Shown here piece after piece: positions 13,213 through 24,700 of a stretch of 64,000 nt of DNA (positions are counted from its first letter, which is position 1; the number at the start of each line of letters is the position of its first letter). Under the pieces are notes generated by a model. The model saw only the letters and a list, made by a program, of their open reading frames with translations. It ran no database searches and was not told the DNA's origin. This stretch comes from Tribonema minus. Its lineage: Eukaryota; Sar; Xanthophyceae; Tribonematales; Tribonemataceae. A program made the translations under genes and the position numbers. The stretch lies in contig JAFCMP010000035.1 of NCBI GenBank assembly GCA_017506865.1, positions 1 through 64,000 of the forward strand. The letters run 5' to 3'.

Positions 13213-14519
13213 TCAACATGCCCCCAGCCTCACTGATCTCGGGCCCGTCCCCGGTGGTGGCCGATGACCGCTCAGACTACGCAGCAGCTGCAGGGACAGC
13301 GCACCCGACCGCTCCTTGATCATCAGCATCAGGGCAGCGCTCAGTACTCCACGCGTGAGCTCCGGCCCCACGCCCTTGAAGAGAGCCCGCGGCCCCTCCG
13401 TGCGCGCTATGAGCACCAGCGACTGGAGGATAGAGGGCGGCGGTTTGCCACTCTCACTGTGCCCACCGTCGTCTGTCATGGCCAGCACCTTGGCACGCGT
13501 AAATGGAAATACCGCAACGGTGGCGATGGCGCGTGCTATGGCGCCCAGCGCGAATGCCTGCGCCGCTGACAGAGTCGTCGCCGCGGGAGCGGCGGCGCCG
13601 CCGCTGCCGCTGCCGCCGCCGCGCCGCCGCGCCGCCGCCGCCGCGAGCACCGCCCCCCGCAGCCTGTTGAAGATGGCGTACTGCAGCGCGGGCTTCAGGC
13701 ACAGCACGACGTACGCGCGCGCCCCCCTGTACAGCCCCCGCCAGCCCTGCGTCTTGAGAATGCCGCGGACGATGCCGTCGGCGCCGGCGCCGCCGCTGCC
13801 GCCGCGCGCCGTGATCAGGCGCGCGAGCACCAGCTGCAGGGGCAGCGTCAGCGGCAGGTGGCACGCGTCCGCGGCGTAGCCGAGCGCGACGTCGGCGAGG
13901 GCGCCCGGCGGCCTGCCGCCGCGTGCGGCGACGGCGGCGCGGCGCAGCCAGCCGTAGCCGTAGAAGTAGGCGGCCTTCTCCAGCGCGCCCTCCAGCACGC
14001 TGTACTCGACGCCGTCGTAGAGGCCGGCGGCGCCCCTGCACTGTATGATGTGTCGGGCGACCGAGAGGGAGCTGCGGGCGCGGGCAGCGGGGGAAGCGGG
14101 GGGGCGCTGCAGCGGAGTGCGGATACTCTTGATCGATTCAACATGTGCGCGGGCGCAGCCCGAGGAGCAGAAGCTGGCATGGGCGTGTTTGAGGAGCACG
14201 AGAAGGACTGGCGCATCTAAATGGTTGATACACGCTGAGGTCCACAGCCATGTGTGCTGGCACACACACTCACACCCCAGTATGAGCATCAGCATGTTCT
14301 GACGGGTAGAGCAAGGCAGCTCGCTCAATGCTTTTGGACACCCTACCAGCATTGTGCATACCTGGCCTCTGTGTCCTGTGACTGTTGTAGCTGCTTAGCA
14401 TCGTCGCCTGCACCGTCGTTGCTGCCGCTGCCGCTGTCCGCCTTCCGCTGCGCTTGCAGTGTTGTCTTAATCACGTGCAGCGGATGCAGCAGCCCTGCTG
14501 ATATACCCCCTCCTAGCGC
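13213..14519 (-). CDS. SLC25 carrier similar to peroxisomal ATP carrier (PNC/ANT1, SLC25A17-like), first exon not found
   Basis: Membrane carrier of the SLC25 fold. Two exons are visible: 14519-14362 and 14035-13213 (stop at 13213), joined in phase (AG+G = Arg), giving about 326 aa. Three repeats are recognisable. Repeat 1 has GGGISAGLLHPLHVIKTTLQ followed by GLYDGVEYSVLEGALEK and AYFYGYGWLRR, which resembles plant peroxisomal carriers (GLGTKNLQSF..., YFYGYSYFKR). Repeat 2 has LPLQLVLARL and KPALQYAIFNRL (compare NPAIQYTVFDQLK). Repeat 3 has ATVAVFPFTRAKVLAM (compare ATVLTYPAxRCKVMIQ). Those plant comparisons are from memory. The usual PxDxxK signature is altered in each repeat. The family's role is ATP/AMP exchange for peroxisomal beta-oxidation; that role is inferred. 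An acceptor at 14520 shows that a short upstream exon with the start codon exists, probably in 14530-15300, but I could not fix it. Confidence 0.8.
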
Positions 14520-15412
14520 CTGAGGCGTTTCAGGGAGAGGGAGTGCGCAGAGCAAAATAGTAGAGTCAGCAAAAATGCTCTAGAGCGCAGTCCGACACGT
14601 TGCCAACGCGAAATCGCAGCAATTTACTCATGGATCTCGTACCGCCGCAAGAGCCTCAGCAGCTTCCTCCATCGTTGAGGCCAGAGCTGCGTGACCCTGT
14701 CGTTCGTTTGCCTTTCAGATGATTTCCCGCTACGGCAAGAACAATCTTGCTAGGACCTACGTTGAAGCCTGCGTTGATGCTGAACGTTGCTTGTGGCAGT
14801 TGGTCGCACGGGCAGCTCACACAGCACACGATTAGGATCAGGGCAGCCACAAAGTGTAAGAAATCAGACTCGTCGGTCTTTCAACGCACACCCACACGGC
14901 TTCCTGCCTGTGTCAACAGTCGAGCTCTGGACAGTGGCAAGTCCCAACGTCAACTTGATGTTGTCGTAGTACGAGCACACGAGACTTTGCTCGTTGGACA
15001 ATTAGAACAGATCCGCGCGGCAGGAATAACTCCGCAGTCACTGCAGGTTCTAGCATGCCCGGCCCACAGATGCCGAGACCGGAGGATTGCCCGGTATGTG
15101 TGCCCTTCTATGTTTTGTGTTCCAGCTTGCTTGCCCGGGTTTCTTGTCAGCAGGACTCAACGTGTGCATTTGCAGGTAAACAGCTTTGCTGCTGCGGAGT
15201 TTTGCTTCCCACTTGCTGTTTGTATGCTGCCACGATGCCAGCCAGCTGACTAGCGACCTAGTAGTGATTGGTTCGGCTTCCCGCCGCCCGCGTGGCTCGT
15301 TCTGGTGACTCATCGCTTCCTTCGATCGCATAACTTTATTCTGCACTGCTGCCGCTTCTGCTGTGACTTTTTCCTGGTGCTGCAGGATGTGGCCTGCTCT
15401 GACAAGACGAGC

Positions 15413-15922
15413 ATGCTGCTCAAAATGGTCGCCAAGGGCCCCAAGGGCACGGCAGCGAAGCCATCAGATCACGCTCCCTCACAACTAGCAGTCGACAAAG
15501 CGGCGGCCGCAGTGGCGCAGCAGCAGGATTGCCCGCTGGACCGGCGGGAGCTTGGCAACGCCACCTGGGCACTGCTTCACACCACCGCCGCCAAGTACCC
15601 GGAAGAACCCAATGCAGACCAGCAGACCGCGGCGAAGCAGCTTATCTCGTCGCTGTCAGTGCTCTACCCCTGTAGCTACTGTGCCAGCGACTTCAGGCAC
15701 GAGGTCGCCAACACCCCTCCCAAGGTGACGTCGCGCATGGAGTTCTCCCTGTGGCTCTGTATGCAGCACAACATTGTAAATCGGAAGCTCAATCAGCCCG
15801 AGTTTAAGTGCGACATGAAAACCCTCGACGAGCGGTGGCGCTACGGCCATCCTGGGTGTTTTCCAAGTCCCGGCGCTGTTCAAGATAGCGGCGTCGAGGG
15901 CACGGATGCGACTGGGCCGTAG
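15413..15922 (+). CDS. ERV1: ERV1/ALR FAD-dependent sulfhydryl oxidase
   Basis: Small flavoprotein that reoxidises Mia40 in the mitochondrial intermembrane space and passes electrons to cytochrome c or oxygen. From ATG 15413 it is 169 aa. The Erv1/ALR domain is complete: CPLDRRELGNATWALLHTTA (FAD-contacting W..H), AAKYP, the redox motif YPCSYCASDF (CxxC), SRMEFSLWLCMQHNIVNRKL (the HNxVN FAD-binding helix) and a second Cys pair region KCDMKTLDERW. The sequence is also open upstream to a good acceptor (CTGGTGCTGCAG ending at 15385), so an upstream exon may add an N-terminal shuttle segment; the internal ATG would still give a complete domain. A short tail after the domain is rich in Gly/Ser. 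It lies on the opposite strand to the carrier, whose 5' end is about 0.9 kb to the left, so the two are divergent. Confidence 0.92.
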   Translation: MLLKMVAKGPKGTAAKPSDHAPSQLAVDKAAAAVAQQQDCPLDRRELGNATWALLHTTAAKYPEEPNADQQTAAKQLISSLSVLYPCSYCASDFRHEVANTPPKVTSRMEFSLWLCMQHNIVNRKLNQPEFKCDMKTLDERWRYGHPGCFPSPGAVQDSGVEGTDATGP

Positions 15923-16429
15923 CCCGCTTTTTGTTTCTGATTATCACACAACCACAGGCAGGGGATGCCCAGTGTCGTGATCACGATCATGATCGGCACA
16001 TAAAGCAAACAATTTTGCGCGCCGGCAGACACTGCTGAGGTTCTCACGTTCTGGCACCTCACAGCTGCACCTCGCAAGATCAATACCACCTTGTTACGCC
16101 ATAGCGCTTGATGGTCCTCTGTGGTTCACTGCATGCCATTGCTGCAACATTGCCATCACGGTAGAGAAGCCGCATTGGATGCCGAGCCATTGCAGTGATT
16201 GCCGCACCTGTCACTGGGCATCCAATCAAAACGCACTTTGCGAGGAGCTGAACGCCGACAGAGACAAAATGGCCACATGCTCCGGCAGCACTGACACATG
16301 GTGATGTGCGCTCGGCACGCCTGCTGCATGCAACAAATCATGGCCTCGAAGCTGATTCGCCTCGCTCGAATCTTGACTACTAATGGTAATAATAATTGTC
16401 TCTCTCTCCACCGCTGCAGACGTCATTCA

Positions 16430-16827
16430 TGTCACTGTCTGGGAGCCAAGTTCAACCTGAGGTTGCTTGGCACCATGCAGCAACAAGCTTCTTGTCTCAG
16501 CGACTGCGCGGACTTTCACGTCTCATGAGAGACCGCAATGCTCGCTTTCTGCTGAGATATGCGTTGTTTGAGCGCTGTTGGACTCCACATTATGATGCCA
16601 CACGTGTGCACACTGAAGCAACTGATGCCTGGGTGCTTCTACAGGCGCAGGCTGACGCCGTTGTTGCCTCATGCATGAACGCAAATGTACTGCCGCAGCG
16701 CACCGCAGGCCTGACTTTACGAAGCAGTGCCAACTTGCGACGCCGCGGCGAGGCAAGTGGTGATGACAACAGCTATCCGATGGCGAACCAGACAATTGTC
16801 CACGGTCAAGCTCTTAAATGGTATTGA
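16430..16827 (+). mobile_element. Probable retroelement fragment (region downstream of reverse transcriptase), broken
   Basis: An open stretch encodes a peptide with RNARFLLRYALFERCW, DAWVLLQAQADAVVASC and AGLTLRSSANLRRRGE. This order (aromatic-rich 'RNAxFLLRY', a helical 'LLQAQADAxV', then a leucine-rich 'LxLR' turn) resembles the segment that follows the polymerase core in algal retroelement polyproteins, and the piece would sit upstream of the kind of domain seen at 60.6-61.8 kb. No terminal repeats or other parts are visible, so this is an isolated old fragment. Alternatively it is an exon of an unknown host gene, since a CTGCAG acceptor precedes it. Confidence 0.3.
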
Positions 16828-17101
16828 TTTAGGCAACGCTGCAAGCGCCAACAACGCAGTCATGCCACTCGGCGTCACGCGCGCAAGCCGGCACTGCGCA
16901 TGCCGCGGCGGCCGTCTCATGCAACGCAGCAATGAGCGACGACCGTTACGCCAGCAGAACCGCCATGAGCACAACGACAACGCCAACCTGTCCGCAACCC
17001 ATCACACCGATCGGCGCCGTGCGTGCCGCCGCAGCACATCTCCGCGCGCGCATGCGCACCCCCCTTCCCTCTCCCCCCCCCCCTTGTCAACGCGCGGCCG
17101 C

Positions 17102-19210
17102 TCACACGTCGATCAGGTCCGGCGCGTCCTCGTACGCCTCCGGGTAGTCGTCCTTCGTCGTGAGCCCCTCGCGCTCGAGGATGTCGCGCACGGGGTCCAC
17201 CGTCTGCGGGCGCGCCTGCGACGTGCCCTCCACGTCGATGTCGCACAGCGCGTACACGCGCACGCTCTCAAAGACGCCGGCGGCGGCGTACGGGTCGGCG
17301 TCCGCGATCGCGCGCGCCGCCTCGGCGCTCTCCGCGTTGACGAAGACAACGGAGCCGACGGGGTCGCCCGCGGCGCCGCCGCCGCCGCGCGCGCCCAGCG
17401 GCAGCAGCGGCGCCGCGCCGACCACGCAGCCGAGCGACGTCAGGTACGCGAGGTGCGCGGGGCGCGTCGCCCTGCGCGTCGGCAGCGCGCCATTCGCGTC
17501 CATCGCGACGATCGCGTACGGGTACGCGCGCAGGTCGTAGTTGAGCTCGGTGTGGTCGTTGCGCGGCCACGCGTACAGGAGCTGCGCGGCGCCGCCGCCG
17601 CCGCCCGCGAAGAGCCCCGCCGCCGTGTACGGCTCGCTCGCCCACAGCGCCTCCGCGTCCGCGCGCGACGCCGCCGCGATGCCCACGAGGTTGCCTATCG
17701 TGCGCTGCATGTCGGGGGCGAGGAGGGCGCGCGAGAAGAGGACGCGCGCGCGCGCGCCCTCCACGCGCGTGCTGCGGCGCGCCCACGCGACGTGCGCGAT
17801 CATGTTGGGGCAGCGCGCGCGCGCGAACGCGTCCGCGTCGTCGCGGTCGAGGCACACCGCGAGGTACACGTCGGTGAGCGCCGCGAGCCACGCGGGTGCG
17901 TCGTACGCGACGGCGGGCTTGACGCCGCCCGCGGGCTTGAAGTTGACGTACTCGCTCGTCGCGCCGCCCATCGCGAGCATGTTGTCGATCTCCAGCACCT
18001 GCGGCGGCGCGAGGGCGGCAGCAGGGGGGGGGAGGGGGGGGGGGGGCTTCAGCGCTGGCGCTCGATGACAGTGGACGGTGTGAGGCGAGGCGTCGTGCTG
18101 CCTGGTGCTAGTGCTGGAGGTGCTCTTGCGCGGTTGATGCCCTGTAACGCTCCCTCGCTTGTCATGAGTGACCGGGCAGCTGCACATTGTTGTGCAAGGT
18201 GGGCAGGCGCAGCTGCAGGAGCGCCCCTTGAAAGCGCTGCCACCTTGCATCACAATGGTGCCGCCACCGATGGTCACGCACCAGCACTGGCATATGAATA
18301 AGACTTGCATATGGTGACAATGGCCACGTTCACACTGCATGTGCGCCCATACGGCATCAGCCACCCAGCACATTGGTGTTGCAGGCAGAGGCGCACTGCC
18401 GAAGACGCCGTGCGCACTGTGCAGTACTCTCTTCACACGGTTTGTGCAAGTACACAGCCTAATGGCGTTCGCTGAGGGCACATGCTCGAGAAGTAGCGCA
18501 GCGCAGAGCGCAAACCTGCTCACTGCCCGTTGTGGTAGCATGAGCCTATGACTAATTACTGACGCTAGCTCCACTGACATGGTATGGATTTGGCAGGACG
18601 TCAATACCAGAGCAGAGCAATTAAGTGCCCGGTAGTGAGACAGCGTGGACCAGGTTGAAAGCACTGTATCCGCAGCGTTTCTTTTACGTGTTGTCAGCCT
18701 CCAAACAAACTCAATACCTCATCGACAAGATGGTGCAGCACTTGAGGCACGGTGTGTGCGAGAGGCGCAAAGTACTATGAGATTGGCCGTTCAATGCGCT
18801 GATGAGATATTAACCCATGTGCACAGCCAGTTGTCGCCACCAGCATGTCGTGTTGCAAACAGCTGCTGACGTACCTCCTCCTCTTCCACCTCCTCCTCAG
18901 CGTCCTCGTCCTCGTCCTCCACGATTGGCGCATCCTCGAAATCCTCAGAGAGCAGATCATCGGGATCCTCGTCCTCGTCCTTTTTCCGTCGCTTTCGTGC
19001 CATGAGCACTGTGCTGCCGCAACTTCTGCTCCTGCATGTGTCTCGATATTGTGACCATGCCACTTTTGTCGGCCTTGCTGTTGATGCTGCTTGTCTGTGG
19101 CCTTGTGCTACAACATGCGGTGGTAGCTGTGCGAAGGCGTTGCAGCGACGCAAAGCCGCAGCCGTGGCTACAGCCGCAACTGTCAACGCGCGTTTGCGAC
19201 AGCACCGCAT
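17102..19210 (-). CDS. Putative plastid-targeted protein with two YCII-like domains
   Basis: Two exons fit in phase 0: 19210-18875 and 17998-17102 (stop at 17102), giving 410 aa. Exon 1 starts with a moderately hydrophobic signal segment (ALTVAAVATAAAL) followed by CNAFAQLPP, the A-F cleavage motif of bipartite plastid presequences, then a basic patch (MARKRRKK) and a strongly acidic Asp/Glu linker. Exon 2 carries two related ferredoxin-fold domains of the YCII type. The second is typical: YPYAIVAMD, RRATRPAHLAYLTSLG, GSVVFVNAESAEAARAIAD, DPYAAAGVFESVRVY. The first is more diverged: VYLAVCLDRDDADAFARARC, PNMIAHVAW, LVGIAAASRADAEALW, EPYTAAGLF. YCII domains occur in small enzymes and uncharacterised proteins, so no reaction is claimed. 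Joining exon 1 to exon 2 across an 876 bp intron is an inference; if wrong, these are two separate gene pieces. Confidence 0.66.
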
Positions 19211-21058
19211 TCACCTCTAGCGCCAGCGGCAAAGGCAGCAAGTGGATGGATGCACGACGTTGAAGTTGCACGTTGAAGTTGCACGTTGGAAGTGTTGGTG
19301 AACCTGATTCAACAGAAAGAAAATAATGCACTTGTGAGTACTTCATGTATAGAGAGACCAGCACACCTCACAACGTTTCTGAATGAAGGAACACCACCCC
19401 TCATAATCTTTTCCGCGGTGCTGGGAGCAAGGTGCAAATTCACACACCGGTGCAAATTCACACCAGCACCGTAATTGCCATGATGTGGGAACTGGATGTG
19501 ATGATGTGATGTTATAGTGATCATCAATTTGAAAGCATTTTGCTTCGGTGTGCAATGCTTCAGCGGCGCCAACAAGCATGACATTTCAGCAGTGGCAGCG
19601 GTGGGCAATGTCAGCTTGAAGCTATATTGATAGGTCTGGTCTGATGGCGACATCTACCCCTGTTGTAGTTCCCTGTACGGTAGATACATGTACAATTGGC
19701 GCCAGTGCTCAGCAAATTCGCAGTTCCCCGCCCAAAACTTCAACTGGTTCGGCAAGGCTGTGAGGGTCTATCGCTGTGTATGTCCTCTTCTGTGGTAAGC
19801 TACCGTAAACATCAGCCTGTCGGCGGTAAATCGGACAGCATGTTAGTGGTGTGGTGGCAACAATGCATCAGCAATCGTCACAACACAGGAGGCTTGTAGC
19901 ATTGCATCAACTTGCATGTGATCCACTATACTTGTTGGCAGGCACGGAAAATATTGATGGATAACTTCACTGATGCTCATCATCACAAGTGACCGAAACG
20001 CATTTACTCACACATGCACAACTCTGCTCGTTAGCACCGAGAGGTGCGGCAGCGCTCGCAATGGCGCTGATGGTGGCGAGGGTGCAGCAGGCAGCAAGGG
20101 GATGGGAGATGCTGGCTGTGAGCAGGAGCTGCGGAGTCGCGTGTGGTGAGGATAGGTCTTTGGGCAGCAGCAGGGGATATTGGAACATGGGGATACGGAT
20201 AGCATCAGGGCACACTGTAGATCGTTTGCTTGAACACGCAAGAAAGAGAACCTCGGCCAGGCACGTCAGCGGCGTGCTTAGGCAAGGAATCGAGGACCGG
20301 GCGCCTCTGGCCCAAATGTATACTAGAGGCATAACCGCGGTCCTCCGGCGTTTTCGCTCAAGAGATGGAGACATCGGCTACGATAGGTGTGGCTCAGACT
20401 GGGTGCCGCTGTGTCTGCCCCCCATGAGTCTAGTACAAGCCTGCAACGCAGGGCTCTAAGGGCCCGTCCGATTTTAGTTTTTTGCATTCTTATCCAACGC
20501 ATGAAGCCCACCTTGGGGCTGCTATAAATACAAGAACATAAGTACACCGTAGATGTAGTCAACACAACAAAGCATGAGACCCTGTAGCCTGCACTGAGCC
20601 CATCAGGCACACCCGCAGCAGCCCTTGATGAACCTTGAAAGTGTGCACACGCAACAAGAGCCTCAAACATAACTTTGGCTGCCGCTTATGAACCACACAG
20701 TACATTAAACATTGTCGGCCATGCGCAGTCATTCATCAGGAACATGAGGTGTGCGCCGTTGTGCGATCACCGGATGAGCCACATTCACGGTGGTATGAAC
20801 TGAGTTCACTCCTGCGTTTTTCGTTGCAGCCTTGGTTGTCCATGTAACTGGATTGAACGACAGCATTGCTCATGCTCTGCTGCAGGTTTACGCAGATCTG
20901 TCATCAACTGAATCCCACCATGCATGACCAGCAGCAGAACGACACAAAGCAGTGCCGAGCCTGCCAGGCTGTGCAGAAGTTTGCGCTGCATATTTTACCT
21001 GATGATGAGGGAATTCGATACATGCAGTCGCCAAGGCTCGCATGCGTTGCTACTTCCC
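19211..21058. other. No gene recognised
   Basis: About 1.85 kb with moderate GC. Open frames here are short or compositionally random. The interval should contain the promoter of the YCII gene at its left end; the tandem word GTTGAAGTTGCAC at 19258-19285 lies only 50 bp upstream of that gene's ATG. A cluster of CACCGGTGCAAATTCACACC-like short repeats sits at 19432-19470. Confidence 0.4.
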
Positions 21059-21496
21059 TCACGCTGTCATCCTCGCCCCTCTTCTCCGCAGCTCTGCGCC
21101 GTGCGCCGGTCCATTGCTGCTGCGATTCCTTCCATCTGTCCCCCTTGCAGGCTCGCTGACTTCCAGCTTCTTGGTCGCGTCAGCAGGCGACAGGTACGAC
21201 GAAAACCTCTGTGATCCTCTTCTCTTCAGCTCCTGTAGTATGTCTCCTGTTGCTGGATCTCTCCATAGCGCTCGCACGAATACGAACAGGACCGGCCCTA
21301 CGACGCAAGCAAACACCACTGCCAACAGTGTCGAAAAACTCCAGTCGGCGTAGGGTGATGCTCTGTTTCTAGCCCTGCGAGTGGTGGTGTCACCGTGCCT
21401 GGCTCGCGCTGCTTCGCAACTATAGCAGAGCCACAACACCAACACCAGGGACTTCAGGAGCTGCTTGGTGGCCTTGGCCTTGGCACGCCTCGACAT
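21059..21496 (-). CDS. Small predicted membrane protein, 145 aa, family unknown
   Basis: Single-exon frame from ATG 21496 (MSRRAKAKATKQ). A basic N-terminus is followed by a hydrophobic signal or anchor segment (LLKSLVLVLWLCYSCEA, residues about 13-30), a basic loop, and a clear transmembrane helix (TLLAVVFACVVGPVLFVFV, about 54-72), then a charged C-terminal tail of about 70 residues with ILQELKRRGSQRFSSYLSP. The layout suggests a secretory-pathway or organelle membrane protein. No family is recognised. Its start is 287 bp from the start of the divergent GH3 gene, so the two probably share a promoter region. Confidence 0.55.
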   Translation of the reverse strand: MSRRAKAKATKQLLKSLVLVLWLCYSCEAARARHGDTTTRRARNRASPYADWSFSTLLAVVFACVVGPVLFVFVRALWRDPATGDILQELKRRGSQRFSSYLSPADATKKLEVSEPARGTDGRNRSSNGPAHGAELRRRGARMTA

Positions 21497-21614
21497 CTGC
21501 TGTGTGCTAGCTGTGCAAAAATCTATCTTCTGCAACTCGCCAGTGGAGTTCTTGTGGTGCTTGAGCCTCGTCAGCGCTGTACCGGATTTGCACGCAGCGG
21601 GAAACGGTAGAGCC

Positions 21615-21682
21615 AGAGTTGCTGCTGCTGCTGCTGCTGGCTGCTGCTGCTACTGCTACTGCTGCTGCTGCTGCTGCTCTCT
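21615..21682. repeat. CTG trinucleotide microsatellite in the shared upstream region
   Basis: Imperfect (CTG)n run, interrupted by CTA and GGC triplets, followed by a T8 and an A8 stretch. It lies between the divergent starts of the small membrane protein (21496) and the GH3 gene (21784). Similar CAG/CTG runs occur at about 5539-5580, 36690-36715 and 48305-48345. Confidence 0.85.
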
Positions 21683-21783
21683 TTTTTTCGTGAAAAAAAA
21701 CGTTCCCTCAACTGTCAACTTGAAGTTTTGGATCTGATCCTCGTCATCAAATATATGGATCCGAAATAGGTCCATTGGGATGA

Positions 21784-24700
21784 ATGACAGGAGATGTCAC
21801 CGACGGTTTGTACAACGGCAGCAGTAGTTTGACATCTCCAGAGATTCAGATCAGCAGTTTGACATATCATGATCGCCTCAGGCGGTATAGCGAAGCAGAT
21901 GAAAGCTTCGTCGAGTTAGAGGATGCTGCAGCAGCTGCTGAGCCATTCTGTCCTGCTGTGGACTGCCGCAAGATGATGGGGTGGGCAGCTTTCGTGCTGG
22001 GGGCAGTGCTGCTGGCCATGAGCAAAGGCGGAACCGTGCGCGGCTCTACTGCTAGCCCTCGAGTGGTGAGTGCATTGCAACCTTCCTCGTTGACCGATGT
22101 AGCCAAATCAGACCACGTTTATGGTGGTCACGGGCTTCTGACAGAGGATGGAGGAGTTTTGAGTTGCTCTCACCTGAATCATCTCGCAGGATTGTTTCCT
22201 GCTCGCGCTGCGCTGACAGCTGCCCTGGTGCAGCAAAGTTGCACTGAGCTGGTTCTGATGAAGTGCTGCACTTTTCTCTCGTGGTCAGGAGCGCCTGCTG
22301 CTGGAGATGACACTGCAGGACAAATTTGGCCAGATGCTCCTACTGGATCTGAACGCATTCATTCAGAAGCCAACGGTGCCTTCGGAGCAGCCTGCCACGC
22401 TGGACGAAGAGCTGCTGCGGCAGGTGTTCCGGCAGGCCAGGTACGCAGCGCAGCGCATGCTGATGAGCTCTACAGATGACTCGCCAAAGCACCCTCTTAG
22501 ACTAAATGCCAGCGTTGCGTAAGGCATTTGCGCATGCAGCGGTCCCCGTCATTGTGTCCGAAGTGCAGGCAAAATAAGCTGCTGCATGGAACTGCAAGTT
22601 TCCCTTTCGCGCTGGCTGCTGCATGGGACTGCAAAAAGGACTTTTTAAAGTCCTTTGGCGGGACGTACTGCGCAGCAGGAACGTTGCGCTGAGCCGTCTC
22701 TAGCACTCTCTGACGCGCGCTGCGAGCCGCCGCAACTTATGCCTTGCCAGTCTGCGCTGCGCTTCCCTGCGACCAATCACCTGCTGCAGAGCCGGTGCGT
22801 GCGTCCTCGCATCGCTTCCGCAGCTTCCGGCCGCGGCGCTCACCTCACACGACCACCGGTTGCTTCCAGTGACTTGTGTCTGAGCCTCTGATGATGATGG
22901 CTGCGCGATGCGCTGCGTGGGGTCCACGGGGCCTGCAGGCTGCCACCCATGTGACCGCAGCGGGCTGGAGCATCGCAGCTGCAGGTCGCATCTACCACAG
23001 TCTGAAGCGTGCTCGAAGCCACAACTGCCCAACGTCGCATCTGTACAGCGCTCCAGCGCCACTGCCTCACCGCGTGTCGCACATTTTGCCGTCGTCCGCG
23101 GTGGCAACAGGATCGGCGGTCTCTTCAACAGCCCCGCCGCGATCGACGGGCTCGGCTGGTCCGCCACGGAGTGGCGCGCGGCGGTCAGAAGGATACAGCA
23201 GGTGCCATATCACTCGAGGCCATATGGTCATGCGTTGGTGGGGGTTCCATGAAGCCCCTGCGCTGAGCACTGGGTGATGCATGTGTGCCTAGGGATGGCA
23301 ACGCTGTCCCGCTGCGCAGCCTGCCTGCGACGTTTCGCGTGGCTGGTGTCACCATGCGGCATTGGCGTCGAGGGCAACGGCGTGATCGTAGAAAGTGAGA
23401 GCGCCGTCATGCCCTGCATCGCCCGCGTATCCGTTGGCCTGTGCTCCGCCGCCGTCCGCCCGCAACGAAACCTTGCCGCGCGCACACACGCGCAGCAGCA
23501 ACTGCAGCACCCCGCGGCCACTGGCGGCCCCCTCTCGCGCTCGCATGCGTTGAGCCGCTCGCGCCCCTCCCCCCCGCACGTACCCCCCCCCCCCCCCGAC
23601 ACACTGAGGTACCTTTAACGCGTTGCGGTCATCATCATGGTGTTTCGGTAATCAAAGCTGAACATCACTGCGCCGACTTCACCAACGCCGCAGATCGCGG
23701 CGCGCGAGGGCTCCAAGATCCCCGTCCTCATGGGCATCGACACGATCCACGGCGCCAACTACGTGCGCGGCGCCGTCATGGGGCCGCACCAGCTCGCGCT
23801 CGCCGCGACGTTCCGCCCGGAGCTCGCGGAGAGGGCGGGGCGCACGGGCGCGCGCGACTCGCGCGCCGCGGCGCTGCCGTGGCTGTGAGTCCCCCCTCGC
23901 GTGATTGATTGTCTTCGCCCCCCGCGCGCTTCTGAATGGCTGTCATGTGCAGTAGCGCGCTCGCAGCCCCTGCTTTCTTACGTGTTGCCGTGGCTGTGAG
24001 GCCCCCGCATGATCCGTCTTCGCCCCTCGCACTTCCGTATGGCTCTCGTGTGCAGTAGCGCGCTCGCAGCCCCCGCTTCCTTCCGTGTTGCCGTGGCTGT
24101 GAGTTCCTCGCGCGATCCGTCTTCGGCCCTTCGTGCGCTTCCGTATGGCTCTCATGTGCAGTAGCGCGCTCGCAGCCATTTCTTCCGTGTTGCCATGGCT
24201 GTGGGTCCCTCGCGTGATCCGTCTTTCCCTCGCGTGATCCGCCTTTGCCCCTTCCGCGTCCTCAGTCCAGGGTACTTGTTGGCGGTACTGGGCTGCTGCG
24301 CTCTCATCACGCATTCCCCAGCCTTGACGAGCCGTGCATGGACGCGGTGACACAGCTATCGAGTGGAGGCCACGTTCCACGGCTGCCACTTCCCTGGGCG
24401 TGACGCGCGCACGGAGGCCGTTCTGCATGAGGCCGCAGTAGTGCATCGCACGCAGTCGGTGCGCGTCGGGAAGGGTTGCGGCGCGCATTCGCTCCGGCGG
24501 CGTTCGAAGCCTGTGCCACGAGAGCCCTCCTCCTCCCATCGCTTACGTGGCGGCAGCGCAGGCGTCTGCGGACGGCCACCGCTGACTGCGCGGAGGCGGC
24601 GGAGATGCGCGAACGACGCTTGCCCGCTGGGGCATTGCTGCGCGCTGGCCCCAACTTCAAGCGCTGTTGACACGTTCAAGGGCCGCTTAGTAGTCGGCAT

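Noticed and set aside
14656-14850. Minus-strand open frame containing ATFSINAGFNVGP as the first exon of the SLC25 carrier
   Set aside because: No SLC25 feature and no phase match that could be confirmed. The INAGF likeness to the 7661-7750 segment is too short to mean anything.
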